The notes beneath the pieces were generated by a model. The model did no database searches. It saw only the letters and a list, made by a program, of their open reading frames with translations, and was not told the DNA's origin. DNA of 64,000 bases, taken from positions 23,667,809-23,731,808 of the forward strand of contig NC_067197.1 of NCBI RefSeq assembly GCF_000699445.3, written 5' to 3'. Origin of the DNA: Schistosoma haematobium (Eukaryota; Platyhelminthes; Trematoda; Strigeidida; Schistosomatidae). Shown piece after piece: positions 1 to 12,983 of the stretch. Numbering within the stretch: position 1 is the first letter of the stretch; every line of letters starts with the position of its first letter. The position numbers and the translations under genes were made by a program.

Positions 1-180
1 GTCCATCATTGTCTTTAGTGAATTGATATCTCACAAAAGACCCGGTTGAACTCCACTGGTCACTGCTTCTAAATAGAACTCCAGGAAATGCATCTTGAAA
101 TGCCTATAGTGGTCTAGCTCCAATTGACTTATGATTTCAACTATTGAAATTACTAAAATCTTCGCAAAACCCCTTTTGTG
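1..180 (-). mobile_element. SINE-B copy, 5' module and copy-back end, cut by window edge
   Basis: Read on the minus strand this begins with an inverted copy of the SINE-B 3' tail (about 180 down to 100) and continues into the family's 5' module, which includes the run CAGTGACCAGTGGAGTTCAA. The tRNA-like and ribozyme parts would lie left of the window. It is nearly identical, in inverted orientation, to 7879-8064, and the same 5' module recurs at 33240-33330. The assignment rests on these internal repeats. SINE-B is a label for this report, not a published name. Confidence 0.75.
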
Positions 181-2598
181 AATAATTAATAATTAAATAA
201 TTTTGAAATTATGTAGATTTCAATAGCTGAATTCAGCCTGGGGATCTTGAAAACGTTACTACTAAACATTAACTGTTTAATATTAACTTTTGAATATTAA
301 CCATGCAATTAGTTAATTTCATTCAGTTGTTACAGTTTTATGAACTCAGTGGGGAAACAAGAAGTTCAAAGACATGTATGATGGAGGTCTGAATCAGTAT
401 AAAAATTGGTACATACATAATAAAAAGGTATAAAGAATAAAAGATTACTGAAATTAATATTAATTTTCTTAATACCCTCTTGTTAATTGCTCACAGGATC
501 ACATCATGTGGAAACTTTCACTCTAAATCAGCCCAAAAACTCAGCAAATATACAGTTTGATAATGAAGCTGTGTGTTATTGTGTCGAATAAGTCTCTTTA
601 CACTTACTGAGAAAAATATAAATAATCAAATAAATGATTCAATAGAAACTTCAATTCATAGTAAAATAGTAAATACCATTTACTTGTTAAGGCATTTATT
701 AATGAAGAAATAAAAGTCAAACGGGAAACTGGTGGATAAAAAGATAAGAACAATAGGGGAAAGCCAAAAAACAACAACTTGGACTCATTATTGTATCATT
801 CTAAATAAAGTGTAAATTACATAACAGAATATAATGTCATGTTTAATTAATTACGAATCACGTAATAAAGCAATAGACGATTGAAAATCTTAATTACTTT
901 CAGTATTTCATGTTTGAGGAAAGTGAAAGTGAAATGTTTATCTCATGTAGTAGTTTCATCATTTGAAATAAGTATATTCATAGCTGTTGAGGATGTATTT
1001 AGTCAGAATAAAGAAAGTTTGACAGGGTACATTTCCTTTTTGCCAAAGTCATTTATTGAATCTGCATAGTGAAATTTCTAGTTATTGTATACACAAAGGT
1101 ATATGGTGAAGTAGAATACTATTACATTATTAATAAGGGTTCAAAACGTTGACCAAAAACATTTTAAAAATTACTTTGAGTTGAAATGGTGATCAAAACA
1201 AAAATAATATGAATGTGAGATAATTAAGATTATCAATTTAATAGTTAAAATGAAGAAGCAAACACTTATCTAAAACAACTTATACAATAAGGGCTATTAA
1301 GATCATGGTGAAATAAGCTATCAAATATTTCACTGCTGAGTACGCAAGCCAGGCTTGGATTGATAGACCACAAAGCCGTCTGATGGGCACAAGTTTCTTA
1401 TCTACGGTCTCTTAGAGCCAGTGTTTTGGAATTCGTTAATAATTTCCAATGAAGTTTCTACTGGGAATAGACTGTCCTAATTGACCTGGCGCTCAACAAT
1501 AAGATTATTGGTCGATTTACATCTACTTTTAGGTAACCTTATTAGATAGTGTCTGGATATTCATTCAATACAAAAGTCAATACAAAATGATATAGAAGAG
1601 TAAATAAACTGACAGATATATATTGAGGTAACCTACAATGACAATTTATTCGTTACATATTCTTGGATTAGGCATCTGCTGGAAAATATAGTGCTTGGCT
1701 TGGCCATATGAAAGGTTTTCCTTAAGGATTTTGGCAATCAGTTTTTTAAGATCGCCCTAGTCATACCATTTTTGAATTAAATTTCTACGAATAAAATGTC
1801 CTTAGGCATAGGAAAAGATATTTCAATCTGTTCTTTTCATTTCTGTCAATAAATCTAGGAGGAAATGGATTTTGCACAAGTATTTGTCGGACTTTATTCA
1901 GCCCTTTGTTGACTTTATCTTCTGTGTTCTAACTTTGAGGAAGGAGATTAAATTCAAATTTATCTTTCTATTTAGAGATATCCAACGTTTGAACCTGGTA
2001 TACTGCGTACTCGAGGTTAACTTCCTACGTACCAATCTTTGTAGTGATCCATGCTGTCGTATTTTGGTAAAACATTGATTCAATGAAATTCTGCACTCGT
2101 TTTTGACTGCCGTGTAAATAAAACTAACTGATGGGACATTTTGAACCCATATAGTATTTTACTGGTTTCACCATGTTCATCAAAGACAATGAAGGTATCA
2201 TCAGTAGATCTCTTGTACAAATAAACGATAACAGCAATCATTAAAAATATATTTTGACACAAATAATTTTAACAATCATCCAGAACTGAAAAGTCATGAT
2301 GCAATCAGATTGTATCAAAATAAGTATACCGGTTTAAAATCCCTAATAAAAACAACATAAAGTTTGACAGCTACCTATTACAATCATTAATAGCTGATTT
2401 ACTGTTTTTTTTACATGAATTTAATGTTTAACCGAAGACACATATTTCTGACGTGAAATAATGTTTGAAGTATGGAAATATGATGATTTGTTTAATACTA
2501 AATATAAAGATCAAACATTAACTACACTAATCTTATTGTAAAATGTAACTTTCAAAGTAATCGTTACAGTTCAAAAACGTTTAACTTGTTACTAGCTC
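181..2598. other. AT-rich spacer
   Basis: No ORF longer than about 70 codons and no recognisable domain. Two stretches (about 1335-1510 and 1680-1770) are less AT-rich than their surroundings, but I could not match them to anything else in the window. They may be old repeats. Confidence 0.5.
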
Positions 2599-3056
2599 AA
2601 CTAAATGTACTTACTTACTTACGCCTGTTATTCCCAATGGAGCATAAGCCGCCGACCAGCATTCTCCAACCCACTCTGTCCAGGGCCCTCTTTTCCAGTT
2701 CCATCCAATTCTTGTTCATTTCTCTCATGTCTATCTCCATTTCCCGGCGTAATGTGTTCTTTGGTCTTCCTCTCCTCCTTTGGCCTTAAGGGTTCCATGT
2801 GAGAGCTTGTCTTGTGACGCAGTTGGGTGCTTTCCTCAATGTGTGTCCTATCCACTTCCAGCGCTTCTTCCTGATTTCTTCCTCCGCTGTGATCTGGTTT
2901 GTTCTTGCCCACGGTTGGTTGTTGCTAATAGTGTCCGGTCAACGGATCTGAAGTATTTTGCGTAGACAACTGTTAATAAACACCTGTATTTTCTGGATGA
3001 TGGCTTTCGTAGTTCTCCAGGTTTCCGCCCCATAGCAAAAACGCTAACTAAATGTA
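2599..3056 (-). mobile_element. 5'-truncated SR2-like RTE LINE copy with target-site duplication
   Basis: The last ~430 bp of an RTE-clade non-LTR retrotransposon, minus strand (element 2610-3045). It matches the C-terminal coding end of the full-length copy at 45045-48265, including the basic [20 protein letters not shown] stretch, and ends in the family's TAAG-repeat tail. An 11-bp direct repeat, AACTAAATGTA, lies at 2599-2609 and 3046-3056, as expected for target-primed insertion with 5' truncation. It carries in-frame stops (Trp to TGA, Glu to TAA) that the full-length copy lacks but the copy at 18220-19305 shares. Dead as a gene; only the RT C-terminal region remains. Confidence 0.9.
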
Positions 3057-3770
3057 AGTCTATCAAAAAACCTTTGCACATAAAATCTTATTCACTACTC
3101 TATAAATGAATAATAGTAATACATTTCATATAAAATTTAACAGATATAAGCATAATAAAAGAGAATAACTCATCAAAGTTACCACAAAAAAGAAACCTAT
3201 CATAAACTATCGTTTTTATTTTTCTAAAACAAAAAAGAGAAAATCAATCCATTATATAATCATCTAAAGTGGTATGCGTTTATTAACTTAACCGAAGAAA
3301 AAGTACATAGTGTTTCCAAGACTTATTTAAGGAAGAGAAAAAAAAGTTGTAATTTCACATTATGCTTAAAGTAAAGTTTTGTTTTTTCGTTTTCAATTAC
3401 TCTGTTTATTATGACAGTTCAAATGATGATACTCGTTTATTGTTTATATACCATAGTTACTTACAAGTAATATACACTTGTTATCTTGTCTGATTATATT
3501 TCGTTTTTTTAATTTATTTTTATCACTTTCTTCTTTTTCTTTCATGGAATTATTTTTCAAGTTAAACAAAAGTAACGATATACATGGATTGATAATTTTA
3601 TTGTTTCATGAAGCATCTCATTAGGTATTTTGAAAACAAATAAAAAACAAACAAAAAATTTCACTAATGTGTTCCAAACTTAGTAGAACATAATAACACC
3701 ACTTAATTACTAGTAGAATGAAAAGTATAATTACCTAGAAAATTGAAAATATTTTATTAAACTTAAATAT
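3057..3770. other. AT-rich spacer
   Basis: No coding signal or repeat relationship seen; frequent A and T homopolymers. Confidence 0.5.
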
Positions 3771-4175
3771 AAATTCACTTGGTGTTGTTTTACTTGTGTC
3801 TTTCCATTGTTATTTAAGACTGCAAGTGATCAGTCTCATGTTGGCATATGTACATCCTGTGAGGATTGCCTCGATATAGTCTTAAGTTACAAGCTTTTTA
3901 AACAAACATGGATAGCGATTGGCAGGGTAATCCAGGACGCGAGTTTCGCCCTATTTGAAAGTCGTCAACTGGATGAACCTGCATCTCAGATTTGATGTTC
4001 ATTCCGGAATTCGACCCCAGTACCGTTCACTTCAAACGAAATCGAGTTATCCACTTAGCTACTGAGTCCAGAGCAAACATCAACTCTGAGATGCAGGTAC
4101 ATCCAGGTGACAAGTCCCAAATAGGACGAAACGCGCATTCTGGATTTCACTGATGGCCACTATTCATCTTAGCTT
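3771..4175 (-). mobile_element. Sm-alpha-type hammerhead SINE with copy-back 5' end
   Basis: Read on the minus strand: a short inverted copy of the element's own ribozyme end (4175 to about 4071), then a pol III promoter-like region (A-box-like TAGCTAAGTGG, B-box-like GGGGTCGAATTCC), the hammerhead region (about 3990-3925), and the 3' tail ending at the AAATTCACTTGG edge (3771). Schistosome Sm-alpha SINEs are known to carry pol III promoters and active hammerheads. Here the minus-strand core reads TTGACGA in place of CTGANGA, and the plus-strand inverted copy reads GTGACAA, so both ribozymes are probably inactive. Confidence 0.8.
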
Positions 4176-4765
4176 GAAAACATAAATACAGTGTTATTGG
4201 GTTTTTCTTTTGTAGTTGCTGTTGTTAAAATAAAATATTCCTTCTTAATTGTTAGACAAAATGAACCTTGAAAATTGTAAATTTTTCTTTGATTTATTCA
4301 AACAAATTGTAGGGAATTGAATAAGAAAAAGAGAATCCAGCGAAGAAACTTTTCTTTTCGACGAAATCATTTACCTAAGCTGTACATTCGTATATATAAT
4401 TATATGGAAAATGTATATCTATGGAAGGATAGAAAGGATTGTATCACAAAAATGGATTCGAGAATAAATAACAAATGAGGTTAACGTACTAATCAAGGGG
4501 TAAGGAAGATCAGAATTTATGGGTCAGATAATATTATCTTCGCTGAATTCTCTTTTACTTATTCAATGACACAATAGATTATTTTAATTATTTGTAGAAA
4601 ATTATCAAAATTGGAATTTTTAATCAGTTAAAAGTTATTTGAATAATTAACTGTTGAAGGACAAAAAACATTGTTGTTAGGGTTTGAATGAATGTTCTTT
4701 TAAGTTTACCCTCTCTCTCTCTCTCTGTATATATACATATATATAGTTGGGTGACTAATAATAAT
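4176..4765. repeat. AT-rich spacer with (CT)n microsatellite
   Basis: Nothing coding is visible. A CT dinucleotide run lies at about 4710-4726 and is followed by a short TA/TG run. Confidence 0.5.
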
Positions 4766-4812
4766 AATTACTTACGCCTGTTACTCGTCGTGGAGGAGCA
4801 TTGGCCGCATAG
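4766..4812 (-). mobile_element. Short 3'-end scrap of an RTE LINE
   Basis: The TAATTACTTACGCCTGTTAC edge and the following GGAGGAGCATTGGCCGC match the 3' terminus of the RTE copies in this window, including the TAAG tail on the minus strand. Only about 45 bp is recognisable. Confidence 0.55.
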
Positions 4813-4883
4813 GCTCATTCCTTAGCTGTTCAATAATTCTTTTTTTAATTCAGATGATGAAAGTATTCATCTATGGCATTAAC

Positions 4884-4887
<4 letters not shown>

Positions 4888-4926
<39 letters not shown>
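4888..4926. repeat. (TA)n microsatellite
   Basis: Uninterrupted TA dinucleotide run of about 38 bp. Confidence 0.95.
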
Positions 4927-7878
4927 AGAAAATTTTAAATAAAAATATTCTGCTATAAATACTACTGATAACTGAACAATAACAGAGTACTTTAGTGAAT
5001 ATAATTTTGAGTTTGGTTACAACGAAATTAGATAAATTTCTATTATTGTAATTAAAACACATTCCTTTAGTTATACTAACAAACGGATAGTTAAAGGTGT
5101 ATCCTAATAAAAGTTATGCTTAAGTTTAGTGGTTCAATTAATGAAATTTTGTTTTGATATTGTATGTTATTTTGCATTTTTGGTTAATCTCAATGAATCG
5201 TATTCTAGTCGATTGATGATAAGTCTTGTTTTATCAGATCGTTGAATCTAATACTGATTTGTACACTTCCTATATATGTGTCCAAATTAGCTACTTGAGT
5301 AAGAACATCATGATCTAGGAGGGAGCTTTTTATTAGCTAACTAAATCAAGAGTTTGAGCACAACTCATTCACAAATATAAATACATACCCCTGAAAAAAT
5401 TGAGTTAATCTTTCTATCGATAACCTATGTATGTTTTTGCTTAGAAAGTGTAACAAAAACTTAATCAACAGAGTGAGCAAATCAACAACTCTTATTATTC
5501 ACATAGCCTGTTTCTGGCTGGTCCAGCGCATCAGTTATTCCTTAATTGACTATATATTGAATCTTTTTTAAGATTTCTCACAATAATTGGCTACCACTGA
5601 AGTTTCCTCCTACATATGATGCTAAAGTCATTTCTTTCGGGATAACGGTGGTTTTAGAAGCACAAACAAACTTGGTAACTATTTAAGGACTGTTAGATTT
5701 TCAATTTTCCTAAACAGTAACTAAACGATTCGTTTTAACAGTTGTTAAGGAAAAATTTATTAAGTATATTCAGAAATCTTTGGTAAGATCTGCTTTTTAT
5801 TATCAATATATCTATGTAGATATTACGATGTTAGAGGACCATTGAGTGGGAGAAAACTAAACATTTCTACACTGATATATGTGATAACCTACTTTGTGCA
5901 ATGAAATAATCATATCTCGTCTTCAAATAGTCGAACGATTGGTTGAATTTCTGGCGTACAACATTTTGTAATCTCTAGATTTATTATTGTATTTTGAATA
6001 ATGACATAAAAAAAGACTCCCGAAATCTTACTCACCTTTTCAAAATGGAAAAACAGGTAGATTTTTAAAGATGAATCTATTTGCCGTTGGAACTGACAAT
6101 CTTATTAAAAGTATCTTTAAGTATTCTAATATGTTTTTGAACATATTATTTGCTTATTTCGTTAACTTTAAAATGTTAATCATCACCATTAGATAAGAAC
6201 GTTTAGAAGCTTATAATTCGACTACCCTAATGTCTGTTTGTTTATGTAGCTCAATAATGAATTGAATATTAATCAATACAATTACCAATTCAGCATCTGA
6301 AACAAAAACGCGGTCATTAATCATATACATTTACTGATGTGCAGCGTATGATTCGGAAATATATAAACTAGGAGAATTGGTCTGCTTTTTTTCCTACTGC
6401 CAAAAATATAGGTCTCCTGTTTTTTGTGTGGTTAAAATAACATCAATTATTGTTCAATTTATTTTGTTTGTTTCTGAAATAAAATGTTTCATCTACTTTA
6501 TTAGGACATTGTTTTCTCTTTGTTTTTAGCGTTAAATTACCTTTGATGATATTTTTAGGAAAGAGTATCATTATTGTTGTGCCGGAAAAACAAAAACGCT
6601 GATCACTTATACTCGAAACGAGGGACCACGACAATTCCCGCGACGCTAAAGTAAGAACACAAGACTGGTATAAGTGAAGATTTATTAGCCCCAAACACTA
6701 TGACAACGACGAATCGAATATAGTCTAAAATACACTGGTTTATATATTGATTGTACACCCATTTTGATTAATAATTAGGATTAGATCACATACTCAGTTA
6801 TAACAAATCACTTACTGAGCATAGTTCATGTCAAGTGAATGCAAGAATATCGTATATTATACAGAAGAAAATATTATACTGGGAAAACAATCAAATAATA
6901 CACTGAATAATCATTACATTGAATCAAAACGGAAATAATGTTGAATAAAACTCATAATGAGTAATTCAATCGAAAATTGACTTTCCTCCCATCATTACCA
7001 ATTATGTCAACATATTTTGATGCCTTTTTGAAGAAGTGGATAGACTTGGTCGATTCTCAGTGATATGATTGGTCTACCATTACTTTTTGAAATAATTACT
7101 GACACGTTGGTTATAAGAATGTTTGTATCAAATTAGAAAACAAAAATATCATAGGCTTCACAATCTCTAATATAATCAAAGATATTGTTATTTCAATGAA
7201 TAATAACTTATCTATCAAATATCATGGTAACCTTGCTTTACATAACCATGACATCTATATCCTATAATAAATAGAATAATACAACAACTATTTAAAAAAA
7301 GTATTCCTGAGAGTATACTTGTTGTGAATTATTCTTATAGCACATGATTACATTCACAAAAGGTTAAAAGATATAATTTTACATTAACATACATTTTGGA
7401 CCTATTATAATGAATAAATAATGTAATTAAGATAAGAATAGTTTACCATAGAAATTAAATATAGACAGTACATTAACATAAATTAGTAATATGATAAGAA
7501 ATAAAATAATTGATGTATATAGTTTATAATATTACTGTACAGATTATATTTTATTGTGTAAATGAACTATTGAATAATCATATGCTTAAGTGATTACATT
7601 GATTTATTAACATCTTCATTTGTTACAATTACTGATTTCGTTTTCATTGAGTAAGAGATATTATTTATTATATGTGAAACCATTAGTGATACAAAAAAAT
7701 GGTAACTAGTTAGATGGTGTAATTATAAAATATGGGATTCCTTCCTAAATTTTCATTAAACACATAAAATATATGCATCTCTATGTAATGCACTTATTTA
7801 TAATTAATAATTGATTAATTAATTAATTAATAATTAAGTCATAGTTTCAAAGTTTCCTTTTACAATTATGTATTGAAG
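4927..7878. other. AT-rich spacer
   Basis: No ORF with a recognisable domain. A denser stretch at about 6585-6720 (containing GACCACGACAATTCCCGCGA) stands out in base composition and may be an old repeat or LTR piece, but I could not match it within the window. Confidence 0.5.
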
Positions 7879-8308
7879 AAGGGTTTTGTGAAGATTTTAG
7901 TAATTTCAATAGTTGAAATCATGAATCAATTGAAGATAGACCACTATCGAAAGTCTGTAGGCATTTCAAGATGCATTTCCTGGAGTTCTATTTAGAAGCA
8001 GTGACCAGTGGAGTTCAACCGGGTCTTTTGTGAGATATCAATTCACTAAAGACAATGATGGACGGTGGCGCAACTTCGTGGATTAGTTGAAGTTAGACAT
8101 TAACAACGTTGGATGCCGGTTCAATGATCTAGAGGTTAGGCGTTTGTGTGCGAGGTTGATAGATCCTGTGTTTGAATCTCGTGAGGTGGGATTGTGGATG
8201 AGCACTGCTGAAGAGCCTCGAGCTAGGATGAAACGGCCGTTCAGTGCTTCCAGGTTTTCTATGGTGGTCTAGTTTCAATTGACTCATGAATTCAATTATT
8301 GAATTGTG
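7879..8308 (+). mobile_element. SINE-B copy with copy-back 5' end and near-intact hammerhead
   Basis: The order is: inverted copy of the 3' tail (7879-7962), 5' module (7962-8064), tRNA-like module (about 8110-8185, with GATCTAGAGGTTAGGCG as A-box region and GTTTGAATCTC as degenerate B box), hammerhead (8202-8247), and 3' tail containing GGTGGTCTAGTTTCAATTGA. It is a non-autonomous, pol III-type retroelement. The first ~185 bp are the inverted twin of 1-180. Confidence 0.8.
8202..8247 (+). ncRNA. Hammerhead ribozyme, near-consensus core
   Basis: Helix I is CACTG/CAGTG. The core CTGAAGA fits CUGANGA. Helix II is formed by GCCT and AGGAT (one G-U pair). GAAA is present, followed by a very short self-complementary helix III (ACGGCCGT) and a GUU cleavage triplet, which is an allowed NUH. 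All core residues are present, so weak activity is possible. Confidence 0.65.
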
Positions 8309-9734
8309 TATTAACTGATAAATGATTGGTTTAAGCAATCCAAGTTAGAAAATATAAGATAGTCGTTATTTGCTTGTTAGTATCAAATTATACTTACTAG
8401 TTAATGATTCATCACAATGAGTATAAAAAAAGCATGTTTAAGTCGCCATCAGTATTGATGAAAAGAAAAAACTAGTCATTCATCAGAGTGTCAACAGTTT
8501 TATTTGTTTTTAATCAATATTGAAAGAATCCTATTTACAATTTTATCTTCAAAATGGTTACAATGAAATATGATCACTTTGGTATGACTTATGGCTTTAT
8601 GAAATTATTGATGAGATATCAGAGCTCAAAAAATTATACAAAATATCAGGAATGAAGTGACAAATTCACAGCCTGATTATTATTGTTCTGTAAAGTGTTT
8701 ATAAAGACCAGTTTAATATTTTTAAACAAAGTCTTGCTTAATAACTCAGAAATTAAAGAAGCTAAATAAAATATATTAATGTTCATGTAAGCAAGTTTCT
8801 GACTGAATAACAATACAGTTAACTACTTAGATTACTTGTCGTGCAGTTGTTGACGATTAATTTATGCTTAAGAACAAAAGCAGTGAGATGACTTGATGGA
8901 TGTGAGTTGATACTTTTCTTAGCAAAAATCCAAACTTATCATTTCTAAACAGAAGAATTCAATAAGTGAACAATAATTTTAAATAAGAGGTAGTGTAGAA
9001 GGGTATATCGAATTCACAATAGCCAGTTACAAGAGTAAACGAGTTCTAATGATTTTCATGTACTAGCGGTTAAGCTTATCTATTAAAAACTGGTTGGATA
9101 AAATTATTAAATGACACATCCTGTTATCATAAATTCATACAGGGATAATGTAGTCGCAACTCAATATTTTGATGTTTCATCAAGTCGCGAAGTAAATGTC
9201 ATACGGTAAATTGTACATGTCACACATTACATATAGAATGAAAGTTTATCACCGAGTTAAACGATCCATACAGTAATATAGTGAAACAGATCGTTATTGT
9301 TTGGACAGGTCAGAGGTGAAAATTTACTTTTATTCCATTCTCAAAAAAGTAACCTTGTCACAGGAAATGTCTGCTAAATGAATGTATGTGTATTTGACTG
9401 GATCATTCAAAAGGTGATCAGAATATGCCGAAAATAATCATTAGTCTATTGAAACTGTTCCCAAAACGTAGACTAAGATTATTTTACATTTCCCAAACGA
9501 TTCATACTATATAATTCAAGATTTTCCATTTCATACCACCAATTTGGTCGTAATAACAATCTCAAAATTATAGAGGGCATAATAAACATTAGAAATTACA
9601 GTAATTTTCAGCTTACTTTTGTTTCATTATTTCGCAATTTTTAGGAAGTTATCTATTGTAACACAGAAATAATGTCGTTTGCTAAATGTTTATAGTTATC
9701 AATCATTATTTACGTGCTCTACTTTTGTATTGGT
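8309..9734. other. AT-rich spacer
   Basis: No gene or repeat recognised. Confidence 0.5.
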
Positions 9735-10127
9735 TGCTTGAATCTTCCCACTGATAGTTAGAACTGCAATTAATCAGTCTCATATTGACATATTTAAATA
9801 TTATGTGTATTCCCTCGATATTCGCCTTAAGTCACAGTATGCACATAGGCCAATATGACGTTGACCAATTGCATTCGTAAACATCAATGAGAAGACTCAA
9901 GCAAACAATACCAAGTGAATTTAAACTTCACCCCATTGCGTAAGTGAGTGGCTATCAGGACTCAGTAGTTAGATGAATAATGAGATGGTGTTTGATGCGA
10001 ACGGTACTGAGATCGAGTCTCACGGTGAATATCAACTCTGAGATACAGGTAAATCCGTCAGACGAACACTAAGTAGGACGAAACGCGCATCCTGGATTTT
10101 ACTGCTAGCCACCATCATCTCAGCTTA
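9735..10127 (+). mobile_element. Sm-alpha-type SINE, composite, half of an inverted pair
   Basis: Its first part is itself a hairpin: the tail sequence appears once antisense (9735-9790) and once sense (about 9880-9945). A pol III-like segment (GGACTCAGTAGTTAGATG...) and a hammerhead region (10040-10100) follow. The core reads CAGACGA in place of CTGANGA, while GGACGAAAC and an AUC cleavage triplet are kept, so it is probably inactive. Almost the whole unit recurs inverted at 12590-12983, with near-identity over about 250 bp. Confidence 0.8.
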
Positions 10128-12589
10128 TTTACATTGATCAATATATTTTACTTTGCTTGATGATTTACCACAAATCGCAAATCTTCAGTTCAACTGGAGT
10201 GTCAGTTCGCTGAAACATCTTAGTATGATGGCGAATGACTAAAAACCTACAGCGAATAAATTTATGTGACAAACTATTAGAGTAAATGATCAAAATGTAA
10301 TTTTTGCATTATCTTCATACCTACTTATGCTGTCATACACATTTTACAAAAAATAAAAGTATGCTGTCATCTCAGTAACTTCTATATATATAATTGTTGA
10401 CAATTGAAAATCGTCTCTTGAAAACTAGGGAATAAGTTGCATAAGTTTCAGAATAAATCGATCATGACAATTTGGGAACCTAATTAGTGACTTATCAAAC
10501 TGAATGATCGTTTTTTTGTCGTAGGCCTATCAGAATGCTTATCTTTATTTGTATTTTTATCTATCGAAAACTTCATTTGACTTAAGCACTATTCATTTTC
10601 CTAGTAAATGTTTAAAAAAAAGACATTTTCCTCTAACAAAAATGAGTTATCGTTTAACAGTTTTATAATATATGATGGAGTACTTTTTTCTCCATAAAAT
10701 TTAACCAAAAGTGTCACTATGATCAACTATTGAAATTTGCTTAGTCTTAAACTCAGAAAAGATTCAGAGAGAAAAAAAGAGGGAAGAGATTAGGAATAAT
10801 TTTACTCATCTAAAGATTTATTGATAATATCGAGAAATTTTGACCATCCAATAATACTATCTATTTACAGTATAAGAATGTTGTATACTTGCTCCTATCT
10901 TTGTGAATAAAGTTTTTTGATTCAGGTCAATTTTTAATATGATCATTACAACAATTAAAAAAAGAGTTGAGTTTGTATGGAGATATCTTTTAGATTTTAA
11001 TTTTAATGTTCATGAAACTAGGTTTCTTTGCCTTGTTAGCTCTAAACATGATAAATGACTTTATACTTGTGGATAAATCTAACTGAGTATTAGCTTTCAA
11101 CTTAAAATAAGAAGATATAATAAAGCATAATTTCCTTTCTGTGAAAGTGTGAAAAGTATTATTTAAATATTGTAAAAAGTTGTAATAAATACTGTCAAGA
11201 GAGAAAACGAATAATAAATTGATACATGAACTAATGAAAGAATTCTCTGGAGATTGGTCTAATTTGAAAATTGTATTTCCCATAGATTATTCTCAGAAGT
11301 GATACATTTGAAAACTAGAGAATATCAGAGAGCTGCTCCGTCGATTTTCCACAAATATTGTTTACATACGCGTTAGTTTACAATCACAGTCGTTTTTTTT
11401 ATAGTATAGGTTGCAATATTTATACACATACAGTTGAAATTAAGACGTATCCATAGTAGTATTTACTAAGTGTAATATAGTATGTCCTTTCGTAACAAAG
11501 CATTTCCAACACAAGAGATGCAACGCTGAAACGAATTTTCGCCTTTTAACTATTCAATGTATGGATATATGGAAAAATATGTAAAAAGAATCTCTCATCA
11601 GTGATTGGCTGACATCTTTTCTCATTCATCTTTTTGATTATTCGTTCTTCTACGACTTTATTTTTAATTACATAATATATTTGATGAACAGATTACACTA
11701 ACATCCTTTTATGTAGATGACAAGCAAAAGAAAATCTACTAATCACCATCGTAGTTTTTGTTAATTTTGTAATAATTGACTTCATAATAATCTACAAGAA
11801 TTTTACAAACTGCTCTTGAATATAAGCTGTGAAGTGACTTAATTATTTAGTAATTAAAATCCAGAAATAACAATATTTACTTCAATATTTGTACAGAGAT
11901 CTGTCATCTAATTTAAATATCTTCCAGTTTAATATTGAATTCAGTAATTAATTGATACATGATCATGTATCATCTCCTTTGATTGTTTATAAAAGCCATG
12001 TTTCTTTAAATTAGTGGTATTTTACAATAGTTCACATAAACATCCAATATCCTTACTTGTTTAAAAACAATACAATTGAATTACTCTTTTTCATGGTACC
12101 CTTGAGATTTCACAAAAATGATGGTATCATCTATTTACTTTTTACTATATCACAGTTCAACTTTCCAAATGTATCAAAAGACTTATCAAAAACTAACTAT
12201 TCATCTTAAAGTATTTTATTTTACCTTTAATAAATTTGTGTAGATAATTTTACAACAAGCTTATAATTTTCAACTTGGTGTCGATTAATGATGAAACAAA
12301 ATTCACTCTTCGACATTGATTACTCAAGGGAATCTAATAAACTTAATATACTTTACATCATTCTAAAATATACGAAAAATAATGCCTATACAAACTAATC
12401 ACTATTATTCGTTAAATACTTTAAGTTATAGTATATAATGTTTCACATTCTTCAATTGATTTAACTAAACAACAATAACACAGGTAAAATGTTTTGAATA
12501 CTTCATATTATCGATTGTACAACAGTGCATGGAAATATACTTACAATAATTGCTAAACAATCTCTCAGTTCTATAAATAAAATTGGATA
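10128..12589. other. AT-rich spacer between the inverted SINE pair
   Basis: About 2.5 kb separating the two inverted Sm-alpha copies. The longest ORF (10990-11283, minus, 97 codons) is rich in I, F, N and K, as random AT-rich DNA would be, and has no recognisable domain. Confidence 0.5.
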
Positions 12590-12983
12590 GTGATTATCAG
12601 TGAAATGCAGCATGAGCGTTTTGTCCTATTTAGTGTTCGTCGGACGAATGTACCTGTATCTCAGAGTTGATATATACGCCGAGACCCGAATTCAATACTT
12701 TACGCTTCAAACGACATCTCATTATTCATCTAACTACTGAGTCCTGATAGCCACTCACTTACGCAATGGGGTGAAGTTTAAATTCACTTGGTATTGTTTG
12801 CTTGAGTCTTCTCATTGATGTTTACGAATGCAATTGGTCAACGTCATATTGGCCTATGTGCATACTGTGACTTAAGGCGAATATCGAGGGAATACACATA
12901 ATATTTAAATATGTCAATATGAGACTGATTAATTGCAGTTCTAACTATCAGTGGGAAGATTCAAGCAAACTATACCAAGTGAG
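12590..12983 (-). mobile_element. Sm-alpha-type SINE, inverted twin of 9735-10127
   Basis: The reverse complement of this copy follows 9735-9985 almost base for base, including the internal tail hairpin, then diverges in the promoter and ribozyme part. The ribozyme region (12605-12655, minus) has CCGACGA for the core and ACAAAAC where GGACGAAAC is expected, so it is inactive. The twin is composite in exactly the same way, so the two share one composite parent and did not arise separately. Confidence 0.8.

Noticed and set aside
10990..11283. 97-codon minus-strand ORF
   Set aside because: Low-complexity I/F/N/K/S composition typical of chance frames in AT-rich DNA; no domain or neighbour support.
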